Source of the DNA: Pestalotiopsis fici W106-1
Lineage: Eukaryota > Ascomycota > Sordariomycetes > Amphisphaeriales > Sporocadaceae
NCBI RefSeq assembly: GCF_000516985.1
Contig: NW_006917094.1
Location: 3,593,227 to 3,657,226, forward strand
Length of the DNA: 64,000 bases
Reading direction: 5' to 3'
Shown: in pieces, positions 1-10,837 of the stretch
Position numbering within the stretch: position 1 is the first letter of the stretch
How the letters are laid out: each line of letters begins with the position of its first letter
Notes under the pieces: generated by a model
What the model was told of the DNA's origin: nothing
Database searches by the model: none
The model's input: the letters and a program-made list of their open reading frames with translations, nothing else
Translations under genes and position numbers: made by a program

Positions 1-166
1 CGTTTCGATGTACTATCATGCTCAGCCCGACACTTTATCTGGCGTATTATGCTGACTTAATACATTCTTTGTATTAGAAGTGTCTGCTCCTCGTGATCGT
101 CGGGTTCTCAAACATACCAATTTCCCAACACCTGCTGGCTGGACTGTCGTCTTCCTCTCTAAATAC

Positions 167-490
167 CTATGATGATTCTTGTACATCTTTCTGAACTCTG
201 CTACGTAGTGCTCGTTTCAGTCCCCTCTTGACAGAGTTAATCACTCGTTCCAACAGGGCTGGCTTATGTTTCTTTGGCGCTGCATCTTGGTCGGCGCTAT
301 TTCTGTTGTCCGCAGGTCGTGATGTATCGTCATATTGATCGAGCGTGTCTGCTTCTTGGACTCGTGGTTTGAAATATTCGAAATGGACGGAGATAGATGA
401 AGGATTTCTGGGACGAACTTGAGCAAGAGCGGCTATCCCTACGGTTGAAACACCCATGCGACTTCTGGATCGGGATCTACTTCTTGACAT
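167..490 (-). CDS. Possible terminal exon, Arg/Ser-rich protein
   Basis: An open frame of 107 codons starts at an ATG at 490 and ends with a stop at 167. The product begins with a run of alternating Ser and Arg, then has a polar middle and a basic amphipathic C-terminus rich in Lys and Arg. The frame stays open upstream of the ATG to about 556, so this could be the last exon of a gene whose earlier exons lie to the right. I could not find a convincing partner exon. No family is recognised. The biased composition means it may be a chance frame. Confidence 0.3.
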   Translation of the reverse strand: MSRSRSRSRSRMGVSTVGIAALAQVRPRNPSSISVHFEYFKPRVQEADTLDQYDDTSRPADNRNSADQDAAPKKHKPALLERVINSVKRGLKRALRSRVQKDVQESS

Positions 491-1044
491 GGACACAGGG
501 CGATGTACATATGCTCTGCGAAGATCTATGGTGGCTTCTGGAGCTTAATCTGCCGTATTGTCGTCTACACCGACCTGGACTGTCTTGGAAGATCTCGTGC
601 TATCATCCGAGTGAGAAGAGGGTGGTAAGCTAGAGTTTTCGTTGCAAGACTTTGGATTCATCTCCATGGTTCACTCAGCTCAGCCAAGCACCACGACAAG
701 AGAAGTTTTTGGTCTTTTTTCTTTTTCTTTTTTTTTTTTCTTCAGAAAGATCTTGTTGATCAATCTTGAAGATGTGGCCAGTTTGCTTATGGATTATCAA
801 CTTCTCAGTTTAGTGGGTGGTAAGCCGTTGGGATCCCAGTGAGTCAGCCCAACGTCCATGCTCAGCCTTCCTCACCTCACTTCTCAACGACATAATTAGA
901 CTGTCACGCCTTTCCTGTTTTTCAATGACACAACATATTGTTGTGGGCCGTTAACGTGTCAGAAAAATATCTAAAAACAAATATTCAAAGACTGTTCTCA
1001 ACCAAAAGTTATACACGTAGCAGTTGGGAGTGCTTGATCACAAT
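491..1044. other. Intergenic, poly-T tract
   Basis: No supported gene. A T-rich pyrimidine run lies at about 712 to 742, of the kind common in fungal promoters. It sits about 300 bases upstream of the DUF6594 gene and may belong to its promoter. Confidence 0.5.
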
Positions 1045-2009
1045 ATGAGCGAGCCAGGACCGAAGCAAGTACCTGTTGATATTACACGAGAAGATTTCCA
1101 GCGGAAGCCATGGAAATATGCTGGTTATGGAGCGTATTCTGGTGTAGTCTCTTTGGACGACTTTCTGATTCTGCGTAGGTTTGATGTTCTGAACGCCAGG
1201 GTAGCACTGCTCCTCCAAGACAAGGTAGTTGAGTTGGAGACGCAGCTTGAGAAGCTAGACGACTTTTACAGCAGACAGGCGACGCAGGATCTGGATAATG
1301 GCACCTTTAGAGGCGATCTCCAGAATCGTTCTGAACTTCTGGAGAAGATTGCGGTTGCTCTGAAGAGATATAGTGAGTGTCCAGGGCTTGTTTGATGTTC
1401 ATTTAACTGAATCCATAGACGACTGGCTACTTCAGCAATCTGATTTACGGAAACTGGCACCTGCTCCGGCCCATGACATCAAACAGCTCCAGAAATGGCA
1501 TGAAAACCATCAATTTGTGGCTATAGAAAAACAAGAATTTCGATACTTAGAAAGGAAGGACGACCTCGTCAGACTAGTGCCCGAGAATAAAACAAATGTG
1601 CGCCGTTTGATTGTTAAGTCCAATTACCTCAGCACCCTTTCAATCTGGAGGAAAAGAAAGGAACATGACTCGGAATGCAACGATCAGAGTATCCAATATT
1701 ACTCCGAGAAGAGGCTCAACAATTTTGCATCTGGCATTATTGTCACCGTCGGTGTCATCATGTTGATTACTCCCTTGTGGATCTTGAAATATCTCGATTC
1801 ACCCGTATCAAAGTTGGTGGTGATCACCGTCTTCAACTCCGTCTTTCTTCTCGTCATGTCATTCCTCATGGTGGCCAAGCCTTTCGAGGCTTTGGGAGCC
1901 ACAGCGGCGTAAGGTTTACTTCAAATAATCCATGATGAGCCTTCTCGCTAATTCTTCTGACAGTTATGCCGCTGTTTTGATGGTGTTCATGCAGGTTGGC
2001 ACTTCATAA
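1045..2009 (+). CDS. DUF6594 domain membrane protein
   Basis: Three exons, 1045-1372, 1419-1908 and 1964-2009, join in frame to 287 aa. Introns are 46 and 55 bases with GTGAGT and GTAAGG donors. The N-terminal part matches the fungal DUF6594 pattern: a WKYAGYGAYS-like start, the RRFDVLNAR motif, and a helical region with LQDKVVELE that looks like a coiled coil. The C-terminal third has two or three hydrophobic segments (GIIVTVGVIMLITPLWIL, then LVVITVFNSVFLLVMSF) and ends with AAYAAVLMVF, as is usual for this family. That ending appears only when the second intron is removed, which supports the model. Function is unknown; it is probably a membrane protein. An alternative start just upstream is not an ATG. 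Confidence 0.88.
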
Positions 2010-2297
2010 GCATTGTTCAAGCGTCTCTTACGACGGTCACGATGTCGCTGTTCATATAACGTGAAGAAGAAGAGTACATGGCACATGTGGGCGAGTCTGA
2101 AAGCGTCAGAATCAGTCAACCCATGTCAATAGACGAGTTGGAACCACTCAAGACTTTATGGTAGTAGTTTTTTGGGGAAGAACAGAGTCAATTCTGAAGC
2201 TCTCGGGTCAGCAGACGCTACAGTCTAGTCGGACATGTTTCTTATCACTGGTCTACATTCTTCTACACCACATATGACGCCATGCAAGATCCACAAC

Positions 2298-3221
2298 TCA
2301 TTGTCTACTCTCCTTGACGATATATGCATGTTTATCTACGCCATCGGTCACGACCTTGACCTCGACAGTAGACCTGCCTGCCCTAGCAAGGCACCTTGCC
2401 ACCTCGACTTCCAGTTCATGTGCACGTTTGGCCAAGGTCGTGCAAAGGGGCTTCAAGGGACTCCAGGGCCCCAAGCTCGCCGTGATGCATTCATGATACC
2501 ATTTACAAAAAAACTTGGGAGAGGCTGGTGAGTTGTCTTGTCTGTCGATCTTTTGAATGAAACCACACGAGTCCGCCTCATCGCCATAAAAGTAACAACA
2601 ACCTTTGCATCGGATTACCAAAATTATCTCCTTTAACGAGGACATATTCGCTAGAGTGATAATATCTGTTTTGTCCCAGTGTACCCAAGCTTTTGCCGGC
2701 CCTGCTATATTGACGTAAAAGGCAAGTCTTTGTATCTTGGTAGCCCAATGGTTGCCTTGGAATGTTGCCGGTTGTTGACGATGGACATCGCGCGACAGCA
2801 AATGCAGTCTTTCTCGGGATTCGAGACGAATATCATCAATGAAGAAAATGTCCTTCTCAAAGTTGACCCAGGCATGTGCTGTTCGACAGTAATCTCCGGC
2901 ATAATCGGCGCCGGGGTCGTCAAAATAACTCTGAGCGTAGGGGAACATGGCACCACGGGATATCGTGGGTTGAGCAAAGTTGATCTTGTTGGTGAAGCGG
3001 ATCTGGTGATATATGGGATCTACATGATCGCCCAAGGCAGCCTCTGCAGACATCCAAGATTGGGTACCACAGTCGAACGCGACGTATTCCGTGCCGGACG
3101 CACCGAGCATGAAGTGATGGCGGACTGGAGGAGCATCCTCTCTCCAAGCTTCCCAGATCGAGAGCTGGATCTCGGTGGGAAGCCTGGAGAAGCAGTGAAA
3201 TTCGCAAAGCGGCTCTTTCAT
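2298..3221 (-). CDS. 2EXR domain-containing protein
   Basis: An uninterrupted 307-aa frame from ATG 3221. Residues 10 to 25 (FSRLPTEIQLSIWEAW) are the signature of the fungal 2EXR domain, an F-box-like N-terminal motif found in large expanded families in Pezizomycotina. The rest contains aromatic-rich segments (for example AWVNFEKDIFFIDD) typical of these proteins but no catalytic motif. Members have no established biochemical role. The gene is single-exon and its start lies 692 bases from the divergently transcribed gene at 3914, so the two could share a promoter. Confidence 0.8.
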   Translation of the reverse strand: MKEPLCEFHCFSRLPTEIQLSIWEAWREDAPPVRHHFMLGASGTEYVAFDCGTQSWMSAEAALGDHVDPIYHQIRFTNKINFAQPTISRGAMFPYAQSYFDDPGADYAGDYCRTAHAWVNFEKDIFFIDDIRLESRERLHLLSRDVHRQQPATFQGNHWATKIQRLAFYVNIAGPAKAWVHWDKTDIITLANMSSLKEIILVIRCKGCCYFYGDEADSCGFIQKIDRQDNSPASPKFFCKWYHECITASLGPWSPLKPLCTTLAKRAHELEVEVARCLARAGRSTVEVKVVTDGVDKHAYIVKESRQ

Positions 3222-3913
3222 ATTGATGGTGCAGGAAAATATGGGGGAAATAGTCCTTTTAACAGGCTGGTACGGGATGGATACATCTTCTCTGGTTTTC
3301 TTTGCGATGTGCGGATATTACAGAAATTGTATCTTGGGCAGCGGGGGAACTACATTGCTTTATAGATGGCTACATCAAGGTTCTTGTCAACTGACCCCAA
3401 GGCACACCTGCAGAATGGTTACAAGTTTTTCACATAGTTTCCCGGAAACCTTTTCCATCTTACGGACTTGACATATCCATGCTTTCGGAGGATAAATAAA
3501 AGTGATGCACTAAATGAGCGTTCATCGTGTTGATACAATCTTATTCGTCGCGTTGTGTAGGTCGGCCGGAATCGATGAAAGCCGGAATCCCAGTCAAGCC
3601 CGAAACGCAACTCTATAAATGAAGCCGAAATTGACAAAACAAACTTGCTCAATTCCAACTTTGCAGCCCAGAAGACTATGATATTGACCCTCTATTTTCT
3701 GGACAGTGGACGGACGATGTCATTGGAATGATGCAGGGTCTAGAGACACGCTAGTCTAGTTGACACATTCCAAGCTATCATGTATATACATGATTCTTTA
3801 CCAACGTGAATATAAGACCACGCCGCAAGAGAAATATTGTTACCAACCTCTACAACTCTCACTCCCTACAAACACTACAGACACATTCAAATATCATATC
3901 AAAGCGGTGTACT
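3222..3913. promoter_or_regulatory. Divergent intergenic region
   Basis: This stretch separates the starts of two divergent genes, the 2EXR gene on the minus strand and the gene at 3914 on the plus strand. It must hold both promoters. A TATAAA-like element occurs at about 3614 to 3619, but no specific regulator site is recognised. Confidence 0.5.
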
Positions 3914-4441
3914 ATGTCAGCATCTTCGGCCTCCCCAGAGACACTTGTGGTGCACGTCATCAAGACTTGGCTCTCATCGAGCCACCAAAGGATCGAAAGC
4001 TTCTGGGTAGGGGCACAATGGGAGAAGTGGGCACGCTATGAGCTCTTCATGGCTCTCGAAGAGGCTCTCGGCTCGCAATGTCTCGTGGTCCACAGCATGT
4101 CCGACTTCTTCGAAGACAGCGACGAGGAGCTCGACATTCTGATTGAGCCGCGCGAAAACGACCAGGCAGTTATTGCCATCAAATTGCGGTGCGAAAAGGT
4201 CAACGAGAACGAAGGGAGCTACGAGAGGTTCCGCGACCAGATGGATGCCGACATGACCAAGATACAAGGCCTCGGAGGGGTGCAGAGCGGCTTTGAGGGC
4301 GCAAAGTTGCTGCTTGTTGGGTTTGGGGGCGAGCCGAGTGCCGAAGATGCCGATTTTAGGACCCAGTCTCAGCCTGAGCATCTTGTCGAGGGAGAAGTAC
4401 ACTGTTGGATCATGAAGAAGGAATATCCATTGGAAACATGA
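3914..4441 (+). CDS. Hypothetical protein, PD-(D/E)XK-like core
   Basis: A single-exon frame of 175 aa. The start is set at ATG 3914 (MSASSAS) because upstream codons read as untranslated leader and lack an earlier ATG. The middle has the layout of a PD-(D/E)XK nuclease fold: a helix with RYELFMALEEAL, a strand with EELDILIEP, then AIKLRC where active enzymes carry an acidic-x-Lys motif (for example AIELKC), then a helix and a KLLLVGFGG strand. The first Asp is kept but the E-x-K pair reads K-x-R, so catalysis is unlikely. The fold assignment is my inference from the pattern. An unrelated fungal orphan remains possible. Confidence 0.6.
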   Translation: MSASSASPETLVVHVIKTWLSSSHQRIESFWVGAQWEKWARYELFMALEEALGSQCLVVHSMSDFFEDSDEELDILIEPRENDQAVIAIKLRCEKVNENEGSYERFRDQMDADMTKIQGLGGVQSGFEGAKLLLVGFGGEPSAEDADFRTQSQPEHLVEGEVHCWIMKKEYPLET

Positions 4442-5082
4442 CATGCGGTTGCCAAAAGGCAGCAGACGCAGCCGAGAAAATGGTATTAGGCAAAGACAAT
4501 TCATGGGTATCTGTGAGGTCTTGATAGTATTTCCTAGGTACTGGAGACAAGACGGAATGGCAAAATATCATGAAATGATTGTCGCTGCGTGTCATGGTTG
4601 AGTTTCTCTTGAGGTAGATATGAGAATCACCATCAGTGCAAAATTCTATAATCCTCCCGATACGGTAATAAGCCCCAGTGAAGAGTTGCGGTATGATATA
4701 CCCCCACAGGCGGTAGGCAGGTGTTTGTATGACAAAGGCGAACAGCAGTTTCGGCAGGGTGGGACGGAGTTATGGGGGGTATGAGCTCATACCCGCTGCA
4801 CACCTAGAGATAGCTCATCGGTGACAGCTTGTCCGACGGCTTACATTGATTCGGCGTCTTACCATTTTGTTCTTCACAGGCTTCCTTCCATTCAAGGGCG
4901 AGGAACGTTGTCACGACCACCCAAAAAGCAAGTCTTTGCTTTAGACACAACGGGGCAGGGATGTATTCGTGACAAATTTCTCAAGTGGCTTTACACGTTT
5001 CTGCGCAAATCCAGTGTTTCCCATCATTTGCTACAGCAAGCCCCCACAGAAATTTAATGATACAACTTCACACAGCACCACG
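4442..5082. other. Intergenic upstream of OMA1
   Basis: No gene. It contains a perfect 18-bp palindrome at 4777-4794, reported separately, and the presumed OMA1 promoter and leader. Confidence 0.5.
4777..4794. repeat. Perfect 18-bp palindrome
   Basis: GGGTATGAGCTCATACCC reads the same on both strands without a spacer. It lies 289 bases upstream of the OMA1 start codon. Such a site could bind a dimeric transcription factor, but no known factor is matched. Confidence 0.75.
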
Positions 5083-6282
5083 ATGAGTTCTCTTGCGAAA
5101 CTCGGCCTCGGGCTGTCCCTGGTAACGAAACCTATTCCGAGCGGCACACGAGGTATACACATATCCACGAGACCGCAGCGACTTTGGTCTCTGCCTAGGA
5201 TACCGAGGCGATCCGTTCCCGTCTACCCGCGCATATCACAGCAACCAGCCCGAACGTTCTTCCACACGGCGCGACAGCAATGGCAACGACACGACCCCAA
5301 CGAGGCGCTCCGGAACGCAAAGCCGCTCTTTACGAATAGCGGGATGCGGAGAGTCGCGCGCTCGCCCTCGACGCACACGGTGATTGTGGTGGCCATGCTC
5401 GGCGCCGTGGCCTTTTACATGTGGAACCTACAAACGGTCCCCGTGAGCGGACGGCGGCGGTTCAACTGCTACTCGCCATCGACCGTCGAGGCCGTGTCGG
5501 GCGAACAATACAAGCGCATTATCTACGACGTGGAGCGACAGGGCGGGCGCTTCCTGAGCGACTGGGACCCGCGCACGCAAATGGTGAAGCGCGTCATGCG
5601 GCGGCTCATACCCGTCAGCGGCATGGAGGACTCGGCGTGGGAGGTGCGCGTCATTGACGACCCCAACCAAGCCAACGCCTTTGTGCTGCCCGGCGGCAAG
5701 GTCTTTGTCTTTAGCGGCATCATCCCCATTGCGCGCACCGAGGACGGCCTGGCTGCCGTCCTGGGCCACGAGATTGCGCACAACCTCGCCGAGCACATTG
5801 GCGAGCGCATGAGCGGGCAGATTGGAGTCAATATCCTGCTGGGCAGCGTCGTGTTGCTGACGGCCCTGTGGGGTGGCGCTCTGCTGGGCACGCAGCTCTT
5901 TGGTGGCACGTTGCTAGACCTCCTCTTTTCCCGACCAATGGGCCGCAGACAAGAGTCCGAGGCAGATTATATTGGACTCATGATGATGGCCGAAGCATGT
6001 TATGATCCGGAAGCCGCCTTGACGTTTTGGCAGAGGATGGAGGCGCACAGTCAAGGGTCGCCGCCAGAGTGGATGAGCACACATCCTTCTGTGAGTGAAA
6101 CCATGCCAACTCTACGAATATAATTTACTGACTAGTCTCATTAGAATAACAACAGAATAGAAAAGATCAAGGAATGGCTTCCAAAAGCCATGGAGAAGAG
6201 GTACGAGAGTGATTGTCAGGGCACAGCCAATTGGGCAGACATGTTCAGGCAGGCAATGAGTCAGGGCTACAGGCTGGAGTGA
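5083..6282 (+). CDS. OMA1: Mitochondrial metalloprotease OMA1 (M48)
   Basis: Two exons, 5083-6090 and 6145-6282, give 381 aa; the 54-base intron falls between codons. OMA1 is a zinc protease of the mitochondrial inner membrane that acts in stress-triggered protein quality control. The first 70 residues are rich in Arg, Ser and Pro and lack acidic residues, as in a mitochondrial presequence. A hydrophobic segment at about 99 to 116 fits a membrane anchor. The zinc site is HEIAH at 229 to 233, with the third ligand Glu291 in ESEAD (ExxxD pattern). A second hydrophobic stretch follows the HEXXH motif, as in the family. The second exon supplies the conserved continuation after STHPS (NNNRIEKIKEWLP). 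The start is the first ATG giving a presequence; the frame is open further upstream. Confidence 0.93.
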
Positions 6283-6959
6283 TATCCCTTTCTTTTGGTC
6301 AATCGTGTCTGCATATTCAGCGGAGACTTAGCATTTGAAGCACGTGCAAGAGTATAGAGGTCAAATGAACCGGGGCAATGAGGAATTTCATCTGCCATTA
6401 TTGGGAGTTACGGGTCATTGATATGGGTTCAAACCTTTTTGCATAGCCATGGAGTAAATAGTGTGTGTAATTCGTAAATCTCAAGCAGTAACTCTTTTCA
6501 CCGAGATGATTCACCTTTAATCGATATAACCCTTGAATTGGCACATGACCGGGGTTCGAGTGTAGAGACATTGACAGTAGTATACAGTCCGTGACAAGCC
6601 GCTCGCAGCATACTGATTACAATTGCACCTCGGGTCTAGGGTGCGAGCAAGAAGCGCCGTGATTAGCTAGCGAGGATTTCAGGAAGTTGGGGTGAGCCCA
6701 GAATGACGCGGGGCGACCACGACGGATCCCTGTCGGGTTTCGTGCCGAGGTCTTCTTCTCCATGAGTCGTCCTCGTACAAGTTCAGGTGAACCTGCCTCG
6801 AAAACACCGGTGACCCATTTCTAGCCTCGAGCAATACAAACCTGCGATAGAGTAGACCTTCATTTCTGGAGACTGCATTCTTTCAGCGATTTTGGCAACA
6901 TACTTTGCATCATACATAAACATAAACTAGACTGAAAGAGCCAGCCAGCGCAGACCATC
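6283..6959. other. Intergenic
   Basis: No gene or repeat seen. It holds the OMA1 3' end and the promoter of the cytochrome b5-like gene, whose leader is A-rich just before the ATG (6905-6935). Confidence 0.5.
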
Positions 6960-7327
6960 ATGTCCAAGTCATTTTCAAAGAAGGAGGTCGCGGATCACAA
7001 GACCGAGGCTGACGGCATTTACATCATTGTCGACGACGGTGTCTACGACGTTACAAGTGAGTTGGAATATCTGCGCATCGGCATCCGGGGTTGTTGTCTG
7101 GCCCCATGATCGCTCGCTCGCTGTCCACCAAATGATGGGATTGCTAATGTCCTGCTCCCCCCCGTACAGAGTTCATCGACGAGCACCCAGGCGGCTCCAA
7201 GATCCTCAAGCGCATGGCCGGAAAGGACTCGACGAAGCAGTTCTGGAAATACCACGGGAAGAATGTCCTCGAAAAGTACGGGCCGAAGCTGAAGATTGGA
7301 ACGGTCAAGGAGGAAGCTAAGCTGTGA
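6960..7327 (+). CDS. Small cytochrome b5-like heme protein
   Basis: Two exons, 6960-7056 and 7170-7327, give 84 aa; the 113-base intron interrupts the Lys codon before FIDEHPGG. The protein is little more than a cytochrome b5 heme-binding domain: VYDVTKFIDEHPGG carries the first axial His, and the His of KYHGKN, 23 residues later, is placed to be the second. There is no hydrophobic C-terminal tail, so it should be soluble, unlike ER cytochrome b5. Fungi have such stand-alone small cytochrome b5-like proteins. The electron-transfer partner is unknown. The short length is normal for this subgroup. Confidence 0.92.
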
Positions 7328-10300
7328 GAGGCGGTGAGGTGAATGAAGCGGAGCGAGCGTTTTGCGATTTGAGCGAGCCCAGTTCGTGTAGTGTGTGAGG
7401 TGTGTAGATATGCCGATACACGGAAGGAGAAACGAGAACCACGAAGAAGCATTTGAGGAGGGATACCTATTAAATGCGCTTCCAATGCAATGACATTACA
7501 ACTTATGGTTTCGCGGCTCGAGTTGATTCCCCAAAGGTTATGCTTGTCTTGTCCTCTGGTCTGATAGGTGAAAAATGGTGCGGTCGTGGAGTAATGCGCA
7601 CCTCCATCTTTCGACACCAAGCGCACTGTTTAGCTTTGCTATGAGGGAGGGTCCTTCATAAAAATCAGCACAGCTGTGCTGCTGCATGGTGCTGGGTAAG
7701 CAGAATGAATTAGTGCTTTCAGGGAAAAAGTAAACAGGATCCTCTTCTACCTTACTCATACCCTGATAGTAAGAACAAGAAGAAGATCTATACGGGGTTT
7801 CACAAATGAGATCTTGCTGGATGTTTCAAAACATTTGAGCAAGACAACCATGAAGCATCGACGTTGCCAAGACTGGGGATTGGGTCGATGGGCAGAAAAA
7901 AAACCTGGGGCACCAACGAGCTTTGCTCAGCAGTGGCCGGCGTCCACGAAGAGCGAATTGTAGGTGGTGCAAAGGTCAGGTGTCCTAGTTGCATCCCATT
8001 GGTCAAAAGCCAAAGCCATCGGCCCAAGTGGTGGTAAGGCAAAAAGCCAAGCAAAGCAGCCACCACAGCCAAGTCCGGCACTCAGAGAACTGACCCCCCG
8101 AATGACATTTGATGTGGGGGCTTTTGGCTCGATTGTTTTTGCTTGGCGATGCAGGTGCTTGTGCGCCTTGTGCAGCACTGGCAGACGCTGTGACGTGCTT
8201 GATAGGCGACGAGGTCAATGTAGTAGTAGTACGCAGCTTGATAGGCCGGGTCGGCTTGTATCGCCAGACATCATCCAAGACGATGCCGAGAAACTCGACT
8301 CAGGAGCCCTCACCGAAGAGACTTGTCGTGTCAGTTCCTCACGCTCCAGGCCTACGGTGGTGGGGAGGGAATTGGCGGCAAAGTCAGATATAAGTGAAGA
8401 AAAGAGAGAAAACGAACAGATAAATCCCGCGATCTGTCGCTCGCTAGTTCATGCAGAGCTCCCGCCAATGCATACATAACCCACAAGCACTTTGAGGCAA
8501 GACGAATTGTGTAGTACACACCTCCTAAAGTGTTCTATCTAATGTAGGAATCTCCAAGCGGGAGAAAACTCGCCAATCGGCCTCCTTGAATGCCTGCCCA
8601 TAGCAAAACAGTGAGAGAGAGAGAGAAAAATCTGAAAAGAGGAATACCTCGGAGGTGGACGGGGTCATGCCTGGCATCCCCGAGCGCCCTGAGAGGAACC
8701 TACATTAAGGATCCATCCAAGGCACTATCAGGTTCATGGGTACCCGCTGGACAGGCTTCTTGATCGAGCGAGTTCAGGTACCGCCAGCCGACCCGAGAGC
8801 ACTAAGCTTGGATCGCAATGCTGCCCCAACTAATAAATGTAGCGTCATCAGGACATGGATCCCGAGCAGAATCCACCTGTCGATAAACATCAAAGGTACT
8901 CCGCAATCTCGACGGTACTGTCCAGTCAGTGTCTGCCTCTTTGAACAACGAGAATTGATCCTTCCACAGGTAATAATATTGGCGACCCTCACCACTCGGA
9001 CCAGAAAACCACCCTGTCTCTCTCTTCCTCGTCTCGAGTTCTTGCTTTCTTGAATTCCTCCTCGCGAAGCCTCATTCGCACTGTTCGCACCTCACCGACC
9101 CTCCTCTGACCTAGAGCTAGGTAAGCTACCTACGTGTAGACGCACAGGTCGCGCGCTCTTTTTTTGTCTCTAATATTGTAAGTCGTACTGCCATTAGGCT
9201 ATTACTGTTTAATCGTTTTTCCCATGTTGTTGATGGGCTACATTCCTACCTACTACCTGATTACATGACTACTGCTGTGTACTGTACCACATTGTTATCC
9301 ACTCACCAACACATATCTTACCTATGTTATGACGGGCATTGGGAATATCTCTCATCTAGTACCTGCATCAGCTGCGTACCAATACCCCGTCCCAGTGTGA
9401 TGTTTATCTCCGGGGGCTCCAGGCTCAAATTCCCGCCGCCTTCATTATTTCGCTGACCCATGACATCCTGAGAGCAAAACCCACTCGCCGATCTAGCAAA
9501 TCCCTGCCATGGATTTTCTATTGTTCGACTGGGCTGGTGCTTGCTTGCAAACCTGGGCGAGTGTGGGAAAATTCGCGCAGACCGAAGAAGCGAGCGAGAG
9601 ACGAGACTATTATGTGACCTAGCAACAACTTGGTGAGAGAGAAAAAAAAAGAGTACATGCGCGCACATACATCCACACATACACAACAGAGGTTGCTAGG
9701 TTGCCCACTGGGCTTGCTTGGGCTGGTGGCCTGGGGGCCCTGTTGCCGCCTTCCCGCCGTAGCCAAGCTTTTTTTTCCTCACTCCCTCTCGTCACTCTCG
9801 TTTTTTCTTTCGTCTCTGCGCGGCTTGACTAAGGTAGTGCTGCACCTTGAGTCCTTGACCGTGGGCAGTCTCCACTTCGCTAGCTACCTTTGCCCATAAT
9901 ACGTACACTGCAGCCGGCAGTACATATTCTGCTTCGCCTGCCGAGACATTCACCCTTCTTCCCTTCTTTTCTCCTCTAGCACGCCCGTCTTGAACGAAGC
10001 CCATCTTCCTCCCGCTCAATCCTCCAGAGATCCTGTTCTAGGCGTGTGTTGTTCGTCAACCTGAGTCTGATCATCCTATAAACCAGAGCCTAGCTCCCAG
10101 AAGAGAAACCCACGCGACTAGCTTCTCTTTCTTGTTTATAATCCGATTTCCTTCAAACCTACAGGTTCGCCTTCAATAAAAAGGTATGCCGGAATTCCTA
10201 TATTGTCCTCGATACACCTTCAATTGGTCGCGAAGCACGTCCACTCCTACAGAGGCCCTCGCAATTCTTCCTTTCAGAGCCATTGGAGTCTTGACCGGTG

Positions 10301-10485
10301 ACTCCGGACCCAGCTCGTAACTGACGATAGCTCGTCTGCTGCGGCTTTTTCCCCAATTCATGACAATGGGCAATTGCTGCTCGATGGTGCACATGTCGCC
10401 TGTTTCTACATGAAACTCAGCCATCATCCTCACGTTGCGCCTATTGTAACTCTGGTTCTAACTCTGGATCTTGCCTAGACTCAAA
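7328..10485. other. 3.2 kb intergenic, pyrimidine-rich 3' half
   Basis: No convincing coding region on either strand; the open frames are short, overlapping and of mixed composition. From about 8990 the plus strand becomes rich in C/T, with poly-T/CT runs at 9769-9815 and 9955-9975, then a run of short exon-like blocks up to the 63-aa gene. The 3' half probably contains a long promoter and leader, possibly with leader introns, for that gene. A short GA repeat lies at about 8610-8625. Confidence 0.45.
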
Positions 10486-10837
10486 ATGCCTGCCATCAAC
10501 ACTGCCATCGTCGCTCGCGACACCTTCACCCACATCGCCAAGCGCGAGAACTGGGCCGCCAAGGAGGCCGGTGTCGTCGTTGTTTTCGCCATCGTTTTCG
10601 TCGTCGCTGTCGGTCTGATCGCACTTTTCATCCACAAGAAGGTGAGTCTTTCCCTCGCGTTATGATTTCCGTGTTGCTCTGCAGTTGTATGATCTCAATC
10701 TGCGACCGTACTGCGCATGGGTATCTCCTTAGGGACCGCGAACTAGAGCCATATTCTCTACAATCCAATCAGAAATTGCAGCTAACAGGTCCTGTCTATA
10801 GTGCGCCGCCCGCAAGGCTCGCAAGGCCAACGCATAA
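10486..10837 (+). CDS. 63-aa single-pass membrane protein
   Basis: Two exons, 10486-10641 and 10802-10837, join in frame to 63 aa; the 160-base intron has a GTGAGT donor. The product has a polar N-terminus (INTAIVARDTFTHIAKR), the sequence NWAAKEAG, one strongly hydrophobic helix at about residues 29 to 49, and a basic tail (HKKCAARKARKANA). The layout suggests a single-pass protein with a positively charged cytosolic end. I recognise it as a type of small conserved ascomycete protein without known function. Its ATG context (CAAAATGCC) is strong and the coding sequence is rich in C-ending codons, which suggests high expression. Confidence 0.82.

Noticed and set aside
5421..5909. Long antisense and shifted frames over the OMA1 gene
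   Set aside because: They lie over a GC-rich coding region with clear M48 motifs in the main frame and have no motifs of their own.
7800..8479. Overlapping frames of 80 to 170 codons on both strands
   Set aside because: Low-complexity, mutually overlapping products with no family resemblance; one lacks an ATG start.
10173..10427. Minus-strand frame of about 85 codons just upstream of the 63-aa gene
   Set aside because: It would start only about 58 bases from the other gene's ATG, has no recognised motif, and lies in the probable leader.
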